64,000 nt of DNA. It comes from an uncultured Clostridia bacterium. Lineage in GTDB: Bacteria > Bacillota > Clostridia > TANB77 > CAG-508. The notes below the pieces were generated by a model. That model saw only the letters and a list, made by a program, of their open reading frames with translations, did not search any database and was not told the origin of the DNA. How positions within the stretch are numbered: position 1 is the first letter of the stretch; every line of letters begins with the position of its first letter. The position numbers were made by a program, and so were the translations under genes. The stretch is taken from NCBI GenBank assembly GCA_934167755.1, contig CAKPLT010000006.1, forward strand, positions 1-64,000, in the 5' to 3' direction. Shown here one piece after another: positions 52,286-60,229 of the stretch.

Positions 52286-52885
52286 CTATTGTGCTTGTAC
52301 TCCTTTAGCTATTATATCAAATGAATAATCTAATAAAGAAGTTCCATCTTTTGTATCAATATTATCATTTTCTATTTTTGCTACATCTGTATTACCTTTT
52401 TGATATGGCCATTCCCATTTTATAGTAACTGTTTTACTCCTTTCGTTTGAAATACCTATATTTCCTTTTATAACTCCAATTTCATTAAGATTTTTGTAAT
52501 TATTTCCATTATATGTAAACACTATATTGGTTGGCTTATTTACTTCGTTTACAAATTCTACTGTGTAATCAACAGCCACATCAGACCCAGTGGCATCAAG
52601 TGTTATTGAGAATTCTCCTGATGTACCTGGTGCAATTTTTCCATTTACTAATGTTGCTTTATTAGCTGTATTTCTTAATGTTATATTTTTGACTTCTTCT
52701 CCTGCATTTTTAGCTATTTTAAATGACCAATTTGCAATATCTGCACCTCCTGTTCCTTTTTCTTGTGACATGTATCTTGCATATGTATATCCTCCTGCTC
52801 CTGATAATAATAACATTATTAAAGTTATACATAATGATATAAATATTCCCCTATATTCTTTACTTGCTTTTCTTTCTTCTTTCAA
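52286..52885 (-). CDS. TasA/CalY-like protein with SipW-type signal peptide
   Basis: The 199-residue protein has an N-terminal helix (about 13-31) followed by GYTYARYMSQEKGTGGADIANWSF, the SipW-type cleavage region with the ARY motif and a first strand IANWSF typical of the family. The rest is a jelly-roll-like beta domain (ITLRNTANKATLVNGKIAPGTSGEFSITLDATGSDVAVDYTVEF, about 63-106). Start is a TTG at 52885 behind AAAGGAAG. It is in an operon with a sortase and a thioester protein, suggesting a surface fibre or matrix system. Confidence 0.7.
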   Translation of the reverse strand: MKEERKASKEYRGIFISLCITLIMLLLSGAGGYTYARYMSQEKGTGGADIANWSFKIAKNAGEEVKNITLRNTANKATLVNGKIAPGTSGEFSITLDATGSDVAVDYTVEFVNEVNKPTNIVFTYNGNNYKNLNEIGVIKGNIGISNERSKTVTIKWEWPYQKGNTDVAKIENDNIDTKDGTSLLDYSFDIIAKGVQAQ

Positions 52886-52917
52886 ATTTAATTACTTCCT
52901 TTCTTTATTTATTTTTA

Positions 52918-54219
52918 TTACATACCTGTAACTGGTAATTTAGGTATTTCAATTACTGGCACTATTTCTTCAACTTTAGGTTCTTCTTTTGGTATTTCTT
53001 CCACTGGTGGTTCCTCTGGCTGTTCATCAATATTAATTGTTACAATTTTATTGTTATAAATCTTAATATTTACCTTTTCATTCAAGCTTATATTTATTTG
53101 ATGTAATTCCATATCTAAGGCATATCCATCTGGTGCTTTTATCTCTCTTATATAATATGTTCCTGGCATCAATTTTTCTAAAACAATTTGCCCTTGTTCA
53201 TTTGTTTCTGCAATTCTAATAACTTTTTTATTATTATCTAAAATTTCAAATTTAGCTTTTTTTAGTACTTCTTCAGTATCTACATCTCTTTTTTCTATTA
53301 TTATTTCTGTGTCATTTTTTTCATATTTTTGAATTATCTCAGTATCTACATTTTCATACGAAAACGCAGTTAATGCATAATCTTGTAAATCTCCACTTGG
53401 AGCCTTTCCAAAAAATATTGGTTTGGTTTCCATTTGAGTTTGAATTTTTACCTTAAATTCTCCTGATTCTTCTAAACTTGATATTGGTATTAAGATTTTA
53501 AAACTTTCGTTTGAATTAAATTCTCTTTGTTCTTCATTTTGTAAATTAGTAATTTTAGTTTCTTTTGGTTGATTATCTAAAATTAATGTAAACTTTGAAA
53601 TATTAATATTACTCGTTAATTTAAATTCTTTTGAAATAAAGTTGTTTTCATTTTTATCAATTTCCCATTTTTCACTTTGTACTATTTTTACATCAGTATC
53701 ATTACAATTTTCTGTTGAATTTCTTGCATTTTCCAGAATTGTTCTCATTGCATTTATTGTTCTAGTCCCTGCATCATTTATAGCAGTATATTGTTCTAAT
53801 CTTGTATTATATATATAGCAATATATTGCCTGTTTAGTTGCTATATATGCCTCCTGTTCATTAGCTGCACCTAATTGTTCTGGTTTCTTATATGGATATC
53901 CATTCACAATTACTCTCCACAATCCTAAATCTGTAAGCTTTCCTTGATTTGCCACTTCATATTTAGCAATATAGTCTCCAACTCCGTGGAGTTCTCTATT
54001 CAAACAATAAACTGGATATTCTTTTCCATTTTCTTGATACACCGCATGTGCTGTTTTTACAATTGTTTGATCTTTTTTTATAATCCTATCAAAATAACCT
54101 TTCGTATATATCGTAATTTGTCCTCCTTCTTCTACCGCTTGTACTGTATTTATTAGTATTGCAATATTTAGCATTATAATTGTTAACACTATTAATATTG
54201 TTTTTATAATTTTTTTCAC
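52918..54219 (-). CDS. surface protein with thioester-like and Cna-B domains, ending in LPVTG
   Basis: The 433-residue protein has a signal peptide (MKKIIKTILIVLTIIMLNIAI), a thioester-type domain (about 45-170) with YPVYCLNREL supplying Cys and ATKQAIYCYIY supplying Gln, and a Cna-B domain (about 330-395, FEILDNNKKVIRIAETNEQGQIVLEKLMPGTYYIREIKAPDGY-type). The C-terminus is proline-rich and stops immediately after LPVTGM, so the hydrophobic helix and charged tail of a normal sorting signal are missing. I start at the GTG 54219 (GGAGG before it), which overlaps the sortase stop; an upstream frame extension lies inside the sortase gene. Thioester proteins bond covalently to host surfaces. Confidence 0.75.
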   Translation of the reverse strand: MKKIIKTILIVLTIIMLNIAILINTVQAVEEGGQITIYTKGYFDRIIKKDQTIVKTAHAVYQENGKEYPVYCLNRELHGVGDYIAKYEVANQGKLTDLGLWRVIVNGYPYKKPEQLGAANEQEAYIATKQAIYCYIYNTRLEQYTAINDAGTRTINAMRTILENARNSTENCNDTDVKIVQSEKWEIDKNENNFISKEFKLTSNINISKFTLILDNQPKETKITNLQNEEQREFNSNESFKILIPISSLEESGEFKVKIQTQMETKPIFFGKAPSGDLQDYALTAFSYENVDTEIIQKYEKNDTEIIIEKRDVDTEEVLKKAKFEILDNNKKVIRIAETNEQGQIVLEKLMPGTYYIREIKAPDGYALDMELHQINISLNEKVNIKIYNNKIVTINIDEQPEEPPVEEIPKEEPKVEEIVPVIEIPKLPVTGM

Positions 54220-54815
54220 TGTTCCTCCTCCTCTTTTTCTACTGCTTGTATACATCTTCTGTATTCTGGTTGATTTTCTACACATGTTATTAATGTTAAC
54301 ATATCTTCTTCTGTATTTTCTAAGAAATTCCAATCTGTATCTTTTATAATTCTGTTCTTTTTCACTTCATATGTTTTTTCAAATTCATTATATTTATATC
54401 TAATTTCATCTCCTTCCTTTAATAATTTCAAATCTTTAAAATAATTAACATCGTATCCTCTATTATGTGCTGCAAGTCCAACATTACCAGCTTTTTTCGC
54501 TGTCTGTATAAAATGCCCTACATATTGATTTAAAATTTCTTTAGTAGTTCCTTCTTTAATATTTGCTACCAAATAAATTTTAGGAATTTCTATTTGCCAA
54601 ATATCACTCTTTTCTGATAAATCTTCATTATCTTCTTTATCAAATTTTTCTGTATTTTCTGTTAAATTATTTGCATAAAAGTATTCCTGCTGATTTTTCA
54701 TTATATTTTGTGAAATTTCTGTTTCAAGTTTATGTTGCTTTATAAATACTGATATTAATATAAAAAATATTGCAGTTAACACATATAAAATATGCTCTTT
54801 AGTAAATTTAAACAT
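54216..54815 (-). CDS. class D-like sortase
   Basis: Sortases cut LPXTG-type motifs and attach proteins to peptidoglycan. The 199-residue protein has an N-terminal membrane helix (about 9-26) and a sortase domain with the catalytic triad His117 (LAAHNRGY), Cys178 (TLITC) and Arg186/187 (PEYRR). It is first in the operon with the thioester and TasA-like genes; its likely substrate ends in LPVTG. It is transcribed from the promoter at 54909-54937 with adjacent Spo0A boxes. Confidence 0.88.
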   Translation of the reverse strand: MFKFTKEHILYVLTAIFFILISVFIKQHKLETEISQNIMKNQQEYFYANNLTENTEKFDKEDNEDLSEKSDIWQIEIPKIYLVANIKEGTTKEILNQYVGHFIQTAKKAGNVGLAAHNRGYDVNYFKDLKLLKEGDEIRYKYNEFEKTYEVKKNRIIKDTDWNFLENTEEDMLTLITCVENQPEYRRCIQAVEKEEEEQ

Positions 54816-54908
54816 GCATTTACTATCACCTGCCTTTTATTAAATTGTTTTTTTGATTTTTTTCGAAAAAAAATTTGATTTAATATTTCTGAATTTAAAT
54901 TCTATATT

Positions 54909-54937
54909 ATGTTATCATCCATTCTATAATTTGTCAA
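54909..54937 (-). promoter_or_regulatory. promoter of the sortase/TasA-like operon
   Basis: Minus strand TTGACA (54932-54937), 17 bp, TAACAT (54909-54914). The poor -10 and adjacent Spo0A boxes suggest activator dependence. Confidence 0.6.
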
Positions 54938-54946
54938 GAAAAATCG

Positions 54947-54963
54947 TTCGACAGTTTTCGACA
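54947..54963 (-). promoter_or_regulatory. two tandem Spo0A boxes upstream of the sortase operon
   Basis: TGTCGAA at 54957-54963 and 54947-54953 (minus strand), spaced 10 bp centre to centre, ending 9 bp upstream of the -35. This is the layout of Spo0A-activated sigma-A promoters in Bacillus. Proof of binding is lacking. Confidence 0.6.
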
Positions 54964-55079
54964 TTCTTATTAGTCTGAACACTCTTTAAGTTACTAGTTA
55001 ATGGTAATTTTCTTTTATCTATTGCACATTTTTTATTTTAATGTTATGATTTATTTATATTATTTTAAGGAGTTTACAA

Positions 55080-56015
55080 ATGAAAGAAATAAAAAAAGTT
55101 TTTGATTTTTACGATCAAACATACCTCAAGTCTTACAATCTAGATCAAGCTATAAGGTATCAACTAAATTTATTAGATTCTTTAGACTTATATACAAGAA
55201 AACACTGTGAAAATGTAGCAACAATAACTTGTAATTTATGCAAAAAATTACATCTTTCAAAAGGATTTACAGAATATTGTGCAATCTGTGCTTATTTACA
55301 TGACATTGGTAAATTATTTATCCCATATGAAATTCTTCAAAAACCTACTCAATTAACACCTGATGAATATGAAATTATGAAAAGACATACTACTCTTGGA
55401 TATAGATTATGCCTAAAAGATGCAAAACTAAGGCCATATTATGCAGGTGCATATTATCATCACGAAGCACTTGATGGAACAGGCTATCCTCAAGGTCTAG
55501 TAAAAAAAGATATTCCTTATGAAGCTCAAATTATCAGAGTTGCTGATGAATATGATGCTCTTGTTCATAAAAGACAATATAAATCTCATATTGGAATTAC
55601 AGATGCGTTAAAAATTATTATTGAAAATACTCAGCCATCACCTAATGCTCCAAAAAATATATGGTATGATAAAGCCGGAAAAAACAATAAAAAAATAGTA
55701 AAAAAACTACTTAAAGTTGTAGTAGATGATATAGAATATGAGATTTCTTGCACAATCGATTATGTTAAAGATTTAGAAAAAGAACTTGATAGGTTAAAAA
55801 AAGTTGAAACATATATAAATAAAAAAAATAATTCAAAAAAGCGCAAAGACATTGTTTATTATGAACAATATATAGATTTATTATTACTACCTGGTGAGTC
55901 TGAAAAAGATTTTAAAAAAATATATCAAGAAGCCAAAGATGCATATGAATTAAGAAAAAATATGTTAGATAATTTATATAAAGAAATTAAAAATGTAAAA
56001 AAACTTCGAGTATAA
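55080..56015 (+). CDS. HD-GYP domain protein
   Basis: A 311-residue cytosolic protein with an HD-GYP domain (about 28-200), the fold of cyclic-di-GMP phosphodiesterases: RKHCENVATIT, YLHDIGKLFIP, KRHTTLGYRL, YHHEALDGTGYPQGL, RVADEYDALVHKRQYKSH. The C-terminal third is Lys-rich and helical with no known domain. It reads divergently from the sortase operon and may share its regulatory region. The substrate, cyclic-di-GMP or another dinucleotide, is uncertain. Confidence 0.85.
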   Translation: MKEIKKVFDFYDQTYLKSYNLDQAIRYQLNLLDSLDLYTRKHCENVATITCNLCKKLHLSKGFTEYCAICAYLHDIGKLFIPYEILQKPTQLTPDEYEIMKRHTTLGYRLCLKDAKLRPYYAGAYYHHEALDGTGYPQGLVKKDIPYEAQIIRVADEYDALVHKRQYKSHIGITDALKIIIENTQPSPNAPKNIWYDKAGKNNKKIVKKLLKVVVDDIEYEISCTIDYVKDLEKELDRLKKVETYINKKNNSKKRKDIVYYEQYIDLLLLPGESEKDFKKIYQEAKDAYELRKNMLDNLYKEIKNVKKLRV

Positions 56016-56026
56016 TTTATTTAGGA

Positions 56027-56070
56027 AAACAATGAAAAGGCGATAATGCCATCACCCTTTCATTGTTTTT
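56027..56070. terminator. bidirectional terminator between HD-GYP and ftsL
   Basis: AAAACAATGAAA (56027-56038) and TTTCATTGTTTT (56059-56070) form a 12-bp stem with T and A tracts at both ends, between convergent genes. Confidence 0.75.
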
Positions 56071-56603
56071 TAAAATTTATTAATAAAAAATTCCATAATC
56101 TTATCTAATATACTTGTTTTTTCTTCTTTTATAAATTTTTGATTTGTTTCAACATTATCTGATTTCTCTAAATTTACAGGTGTTCCTACTTTTTTTTGCA
56201 TTCCTAGTTCATCAGTTGCTTTTTGTTGAATGCTATTCCAATCTAAAGCACTCTCTACTTCTGTTATATTTTTTTCTATTTGTCCATTTTCTTTTTGTAC
56301 AGTAGCTAATTTGTTTTCTAGAGATTTTTTCTGATTAAACATTTCCATTATTGCAATTTCTCTATAACTTAGTGTAAGTAACATGCCAAATATAGCCAAA
56401 ACAATAGCCATTTGCCATACTTTAATTTTTCTCTCTTTAGCTTTTTGAACTTTTCCATTTTTTAAATTTGTTTTATTAGTTTTAGATTTTGTATGTGTAC
56501 TTTTTTCTTTACTTTTAATTGTCTTGGTTACATTTTTCCTATTAGTATATTCTGGTTCATATTTTCTTGGACTTGTTCCATATTGATATGATGTTCTTGG
56601 CAT
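56070..56603 (-). CDS. ftsL: FtsL-like cell-division protein
   Basis: FtsL links early and late divisome proteins. The 177-residue protein has a long basic cytoplasmic N-terminus (about 1-65), one membrane helix (about 66-87, WQMAIVLAIFGMLLTLSY), and an external coiled coil (MFNQKKSLENKLATVQKENGQIEKNITEVESALDW, about 97-131). I use the ATG at 56603 after GAGGTG. It follows rsmH, as FtsL does in many Firmicutes. Confidence 0.8.
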   Translation of the reverse strand: MPRTSYQYGTSPRKYEPEYTNRKNVTKTIKSKEKSTHTKSKTNKTNLKNGKVQKAKERKIKVWQMAIVLAIFGMLLTLSYREIAIMEMFNQKKSLENKLATVQKENGQIEKNITEVESALDWNSIQQKATDELGMQKKVGTPVNLEKSDNVETNQKFIKEEKTSILDKIMEFFINKF

Positions 56604-56716
56604 GTTCTCACCTCTTTTCTCTTTAGTCGTCAAGGATACATCTTCTTCACCAGTATTCCTTAAAGAATAATATATTCCTTCTCTGTGTGAATAAATAATT
56701 CCCTTTATTTATATTT

Positions 56717-57646
56717 TTATTTCTTTTCAAAAATTCTTAGTTTTGCACTTTTTGATCTTGAATTTTCTTCTTGTTCTTCTTTTGTTGCAATTATTGGTTT
56801 TTTATTTATTATTTTTCCTTCAGATTTTGCACCACATACACAATATGGTAAATCTTTTGGGCATGTGCATTTTCCTTGTGCATCTACAAATGCATTTTTT
56901 ACTGCTCTATCTTCTAATGAATGAAATGTTATTATACACAACCTACCACCTGATTTCAAATGCTTAATACATTTTTGAACAGTTTCATATAATGGTCTTA
57001 TTTCATCATTTACTTCTATTCTTATTGCCTGAAAAGTCCTTTTTGCAGGATGTCCATCTTTTTTTGCAAATGCTGGCATTGATTTTTCTATAATATGTAC
57101 TAATTCTTCTGTTGTTTCTATTTCTTTGTTTTTTCGATATTCACAGACATTTTTCGCAATTTGCCTTGAAAATCGCTCTTCACCATATTCATAAATAATA
57201 TTTGCTAGTTTTTCTTCTGAATAAGTATTTACAACTTCTTTAGCTGTTAATTTTTGAGTCTTATCCATTCTCATATCTAGCTCATTATTTCCTAAATAGC
57301 TGAATCCTCTTTCTCTTTCGTCTAGCTGATATGATGAAACTCCTAAATCTAAAAGTATTCCATCAACTTCTTCTATTCCTAAATTTTCTAATATTTCTTC
57401 AATTTCATCATGGTTTCCATGTACATATTTTACATTTTGGAATTCCTTTAAGTTTTCTTTTGCTGCACTAAGTGCTTCCTCATCTCTATCTATTCCAACA
57501 AGCAAACCTTTAGGCGCTAATTGTTTTAAAATTTGTTTGCTATGACCCGCTCCACCTAAAGTTCCATCTACATATATTCCATCTTTTTTTATATTTAATC
57601 CATTTATTGTTTCTTCTAACAATACTGGTTTGTGCTTAAATTCCAA
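56717..57646 (-). CDS. rsmH: 16S rRNA (cytosine-1402) methyltransferase RsmH (MraW)
   Basis: Methylates C1402 in the ribosomal P site. The 309 residues include KHKPVLLEETINGL, the SAM site DGTLGGAGHSKQIL, GILLDLGVSSYQLDERERGFSY, and RTFQAIRIEVNDE. A CxCP-type zinc cluster (CTCPKDLPYCVCG) is visible near the C-terminus. It lies between mraZ and ftsL, the start of the dcw cluster. Confidence 0.96.
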   Translation of the reverse strand: MEFKHKPVLLEETINGLNIKKDGIYVDGTLGGAGHSKQILKQLAPKGLLVGIDRDEEALSAAKENLKEFQNVKYVHGNHDEIEEILENLGIEEVDGILLDLGVSSYQLDERERGFSYLGNNELDMRMDKTQKLTAKEVVNTYSEEKLANIIYEYGEERFSRQIAKNVCEYRKNKEIETTEELVHIIEKSMPAFAKKDGHPAKRTFQAIRIEVNDEIRPLYETVQKCIKHLKSGGRLCIITFHSLEDRAVKNAFVDAQGKCTCPKDLPYCVCGAKSEGKIINKKPIIATKEEQEENSRSKSAKLRIFEKK

Positions 57647-57770
57647 CTTTCCACCTCTTTTTATAAGACTTTTAGTAAATAATGCAGCTGAAGTTTTTTG
57701 TAAATCTCCAGCTGCTTGTCGTCTTATGTTTTCTTTTTCTAATTACTTGGAATTTATCTTTAGCATTTTT

Positions 57771-57809
57771 TTCTTTTGTATGATTTCTTTTGTATGATTT
57801 CTTTTGTAT
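57771..57809. repeat. 14-bp tandem repeat between mraZ and rsmH
   Basis: TTCTTTTGTATGAT repeats about 2.8 times. A nearby short palindrome GCAGCTG (57684-57690) / CAGCTGC (57709-57715) lies in the same 217-bp spacer. I see no ORF there. Confidence 0.7.
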
Positions 57810-57863
57810 TTTTGTCTTTAGTATCTTTATATAAACTTTTGCAAGTTATATACTTTAATAAAT

Positions 57864-58289
57864 TTATATTCCTAGCATTGTCATGTTTTCTGCTATTTCA
57901 TCAGCGGAAATATTTTCATCACATTTTTGCCAAATTTCTTTGTTCCAGATTTCTAATCTAGTTCCTACACCTACTATTACAGCATCTTTTTCTAGCTGTG
58001 TAACTTCTCTTAAATTTGCAGGTATTAAAAATCTTCCTTGTTTGTCTATTTCACATTCTGTTGCTCCTGATAAGAAAAATCTAACAAAATTTCTTGCATT
58101 TCTGTCTGATAGTGGAAGTGCTTTAAGTTTTGTTTCAAAATTCAACCATTCATTTTGTGAAAATACGAATAAACATCCATCTAACCCTTTTGTTATGATG
58201 AATTTTTCTCCGATGTCTTGTCTTAATTTAGCTGGCATTATTAACCTGCCTTTTGTGTCTAAAGAATGTTCGTATTCACCTATTAGCAA
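57864..58289 (-). CDS. mraZ: transcriptional regulator MraZ
   Basis: MraZ binds its own promoter through direct repeats and lowers cell-division gene expression. The 141-residue protein has two AbrB-like DxxxR motifs, [13 protein letters not shown] (near residue 11) and [13 protein letters not shown] (near 84). The start is a TTG at 58289 with GAGGTG upstream; no ATG/GTG option precedes the conserved start. Boxes resembling MraZ operators lie 28-54 nt upstream. Confidence 0.95.
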   Translation of the reverse strand: MLIGEYEHSLDTKGRLIMPAKLRQDIGEKFIITKGLDGCLFVFSQNEWLNFETKLKALPLSDRNARNFVRFFLSGATECEIDKQGRFLIPANLREVTQLEKDAVIVGVGTRLEIWNKEIWQKCDENISADEIAENMTMLGI

Positions 58290-58316
58290 TTGAATTACAC
58301 CTCATTTCTTTTTCTA

Positions 58317-58343
58317 CCACTTTGCTCCACTTTTCTCCACTTC
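58317..58343 (-). promoter_or_regulatory. three MraZ-box-like direct repeats
   Basis: On the minus strand GAAGTGGAGA, AAAGTGGAGC and AAAGTGGTAG are 10-bp direct repeats, matching the AAAGTGN pattern reported for MraZ boxes in Mollicutes and the direct-repeat arrangement in general. They lie just downstream of the promoter's -10, where bound MraZ would block initiation. Confidence 0.7.
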
Positions 58344-58349
58344 GATACA

Positions 58350-58378
58350 ATAATAATACATTTCATATTATTTTGCAA
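58350..58378 (-). promoter_or_regulatory. promoter of the mraZ-rsmH-ftsL group
   Basis: Minus strand TTGCAA (58373-58378), 17 bp, TATTAT (58350-58355). The start near 58343 falls at the edge of the MraZ boxes. Confidence 0.6.
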
Positions 58379-58441
58379 GTGTTTTTAGTAATTTTCTTAA
58401 AAAATTTTTATTTTGCATTACAATTCACAACTCAAAAAAAG

Positions 58442-58562
58442 ATTATATATGTTGAGAGGCTTCCTAGGTGATTATATATATTTGGGATTTTGTCCGTTTG
58501 ATTGGAGTGAAAAATAGAAAATCTTAAATAAAAAACCGAGGAATGCTCCCAACATATATAAT
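58442..58562. repeat. 121-bp palindromic element related to that at 7733
   Basis: Terminal arms ATTATATATGTTG (58442-58454) and CAACATATATAAT (58550-58562) are perfect, with weaker pairing outward to about 58424 and 58580. It shares CCTAGGTGA...TATAT...GATTTTGTCC, GATTGGAGTG and CCGAGGAATG with the larger elements, as if the middle were deleted. It fills the space between mraZ and the cysteine desulfurase stop. Confidence 0.65.
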
Positions 58563-58586
58563 ATTTTTAAAGACTGTGAACCGTAA

Positions 58587-59717
58587 CTATTTTACAAGAT
58601 TCTTAATTACTTTTACAAGATAATCCACTTGTTCAAATGTGTTACCATCTCCAAAAGTCGTCCTAATAGCTGAATTTAAAAATTCCTCTGGTACATTTAT
58701 CGCTGTTAAAACATGTGATGGTGTAGTATTTCCAGAAGAACATGCTGAACCACTTGACACACAAATTCCTTTTTCATCTAGTTTAAAAATCATTTCAGAT
58801 GCATCAATTCCTTCAAACGAAACATTTGCATTTCCAGGTAATCTATTTTCCATACTTCCATTAATTCTGATTTTCTGAGGCATTTCTTTTTGCAATTTGA
58901 TTAAGTAATAATCTCTCAATTTACTTAAATTTCTAATATGTGTATCCATATTTTTATTAGATAACTCACAAGCTTTTCCTAGACCAACTATTCCAGCAAC
59001 ATTTTCTGTTCCTGCTCTTTGATTTCTTTCTTGATGTCCTCCATTAATATATTTTTCAACATTAATTCCTCTTTTTATATACAATGCTCCAATTCCTTTT
59101 GGTGCATTTATTTTATGACCTGAAAGTGAAAGCATATCAATTCCTATTTTTTCAACATCTATAGGCATATTTCCAATTGCTTGAACAGCATCTGTGTGAA
59201 ATATAATATTTTTAGAATGTGCTATTCTAGAAATTTTTTCTATAGGTTGTATTGTTCCAATTTCATTGTTTGCTGTCATAATACTTATTAATATTGTCGA
59301 TGGTCTTATCGCATTTTCTAACTCATCAATTTTTATTACACCATTTTCATCTACATTTATATACGAAACCTCAAATCCTTGTCTTTCCAATGTTTCACAT
59401 GTTTCTAGAATTGCATGATGTTCTATTTTTGATGTTATTATATGATTTCCTTTTTCTTTGTTTGCATAAGCAAATCCTTTTAATGCTGTGTTATCACTTT
59501 CTGAACCACTTCCTGTAAAATATATTTCATGTGGACTACAATTAATTAATTCTGCTACTTGCACTCTTGCTTTTTCTATTGCTTTCTTTGCTTTTCTTCC
59601 TATTGAATACAATGATGATGCATTTCCATATTCTGTTGTTAAATATGGCATCATTCCATTTAATACTTCTGTTTTTATTTTTGTTGTTGCACTATTGTCT
59701 AAATATATAATATCCAT
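58587..59717 (-). CDS. nifS: cysteine desulfurase (NifS/IscS type)
   Basis: PLP enzyme supplying sulfur for Fe-S clusters and tRNA thiolation. The 376-residue protein shows NSATTKIKTEV at the start, HHAILETCETLE, TDAVQAIGNMPID, the PLP lysine Lys202 in SLSGHKINAPKGIG, and the active-site loop GICVSSGSACSSG with Cys326. The class is group I (NifS/IscS), with the long flexible loop. No scaffold gene is adjacent. It may serve tRNA modification rather than iron-sulfur assembly alone. Confidence 0.92.
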   Translation of the reverse strand: MDIIYLDNSATTKIKTEVLNGMMPYLTTEYGNASSLYSIGRKAKKAIEKARVQVAELINCSPHEIYFTGSGSESDNTALKGFAYANKEKGNHIITSKIEHHAILETCETLERQGFEVSYINVDENGVIKIDELENAIRPSTILISIMTANNEIGTIQPIEKISRIAHSKNIIFHTDAVQAIGNMPIDVEKIGIDMLSLSGHKINAPKGIGALYIKRGINVEKYINGGHQERNQRAGTENVAGIVGLGKACELSNKNMDTHIRNLSKLRDYYLIKLQKEMPQKIRINGSMENRLPGNANVSFEGIDASEMIFKLDEKGICVSSGSACSSGNTTPSHVLTAINVPEEFLNSAIRTTFGDGNTFEQVDYLVKVIKNLVK

Positions 59718-59804
59718 AGCATTCTATCCTTCCATTTATTCTTTAGATATTATATGTTACATAAATGAAAATAGTTATATAAAATTTTAAAATATATAAT
59801 AAAA

Positions 59805-59831
59805 CACCAACCTTAATTATTAAGATTGGTG
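59805..59831 (-). terminator. terminator after the gene at 59845
   Basis: CACCAACCTTA (59805-59815) and TAAGATTGGTG (59821-59831) pair with one mismatch; on the minus strand T-rich sequence follows. Confidence 0.65.
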
Positions 59832-59844
59832 CTTACTTACTTTA

Positions 59845-60216
59845 TTATACTATTTCATTTTTTTCTTGCTCTTTAGGTTTTCTAGCCAAGAATGGATATA
59901 TTAATGTTAAAATTAGCCCTATTAATATTAAATAAAAACCTACAGAAAAATTTCTTGTTACATTCATTAACATTTTACTTGTTGTATTTATAAATAATAT
60001 ACAACTTATAATAGTAGGAATTAATTCCCAAAAACCTTTTTTTAATATTATTAAAATTACTGCAACAATTGTCAAACCAACAACAAATTGTCCATCCCCA
60101 ATAATATAATTAATTGATATCCCCATAACTGTTACCCAAGGTAAAAAACATCCTAAAATTATTAACCCACATCCTACAAGTCCTATAATATTACTCATTT
60201 CTTTTATTTTTTTCAT
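59845..60216 (-). CDS. small membrane protein, four helices
   Basis: A 123-residue protein with four hydrophobic segments (about 8-28, 42-60, 65-79, 91-109) and a charged C-terminal tail (ARKPKEQEKNEIV). GCFLPWVTVMGISINYIIGDGQ resembles short membrane proteins of unknown function in Gram-positive bacteria. It follows the PrsW-like gene by 13 nt and may be co-transcribed. No motif identifies an activity. Confidence 0.6.
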   Translation of the reverse strand: MKKIKEMSNIIGLVGCGLIILGCFLPWVTVMGISINYIIGDGQFVVGLTIVAVILIILKKGFWELIPTIISCILFINTTSKMLMNVTRNFSVGFYLILIGLILTLIYPFLARKPKEQEKNEIV

Positions 60217-60229
60217 ACAAACTTCTCCT

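Noticed and set aside
54220..54333. N-terminal extension of the thioester protein into the sortase gene
   Set aside because: The extension overlaps sortase codons and has no start signal; a GTG at 54219 has a good ribosome site and begins a proper signal peptide.
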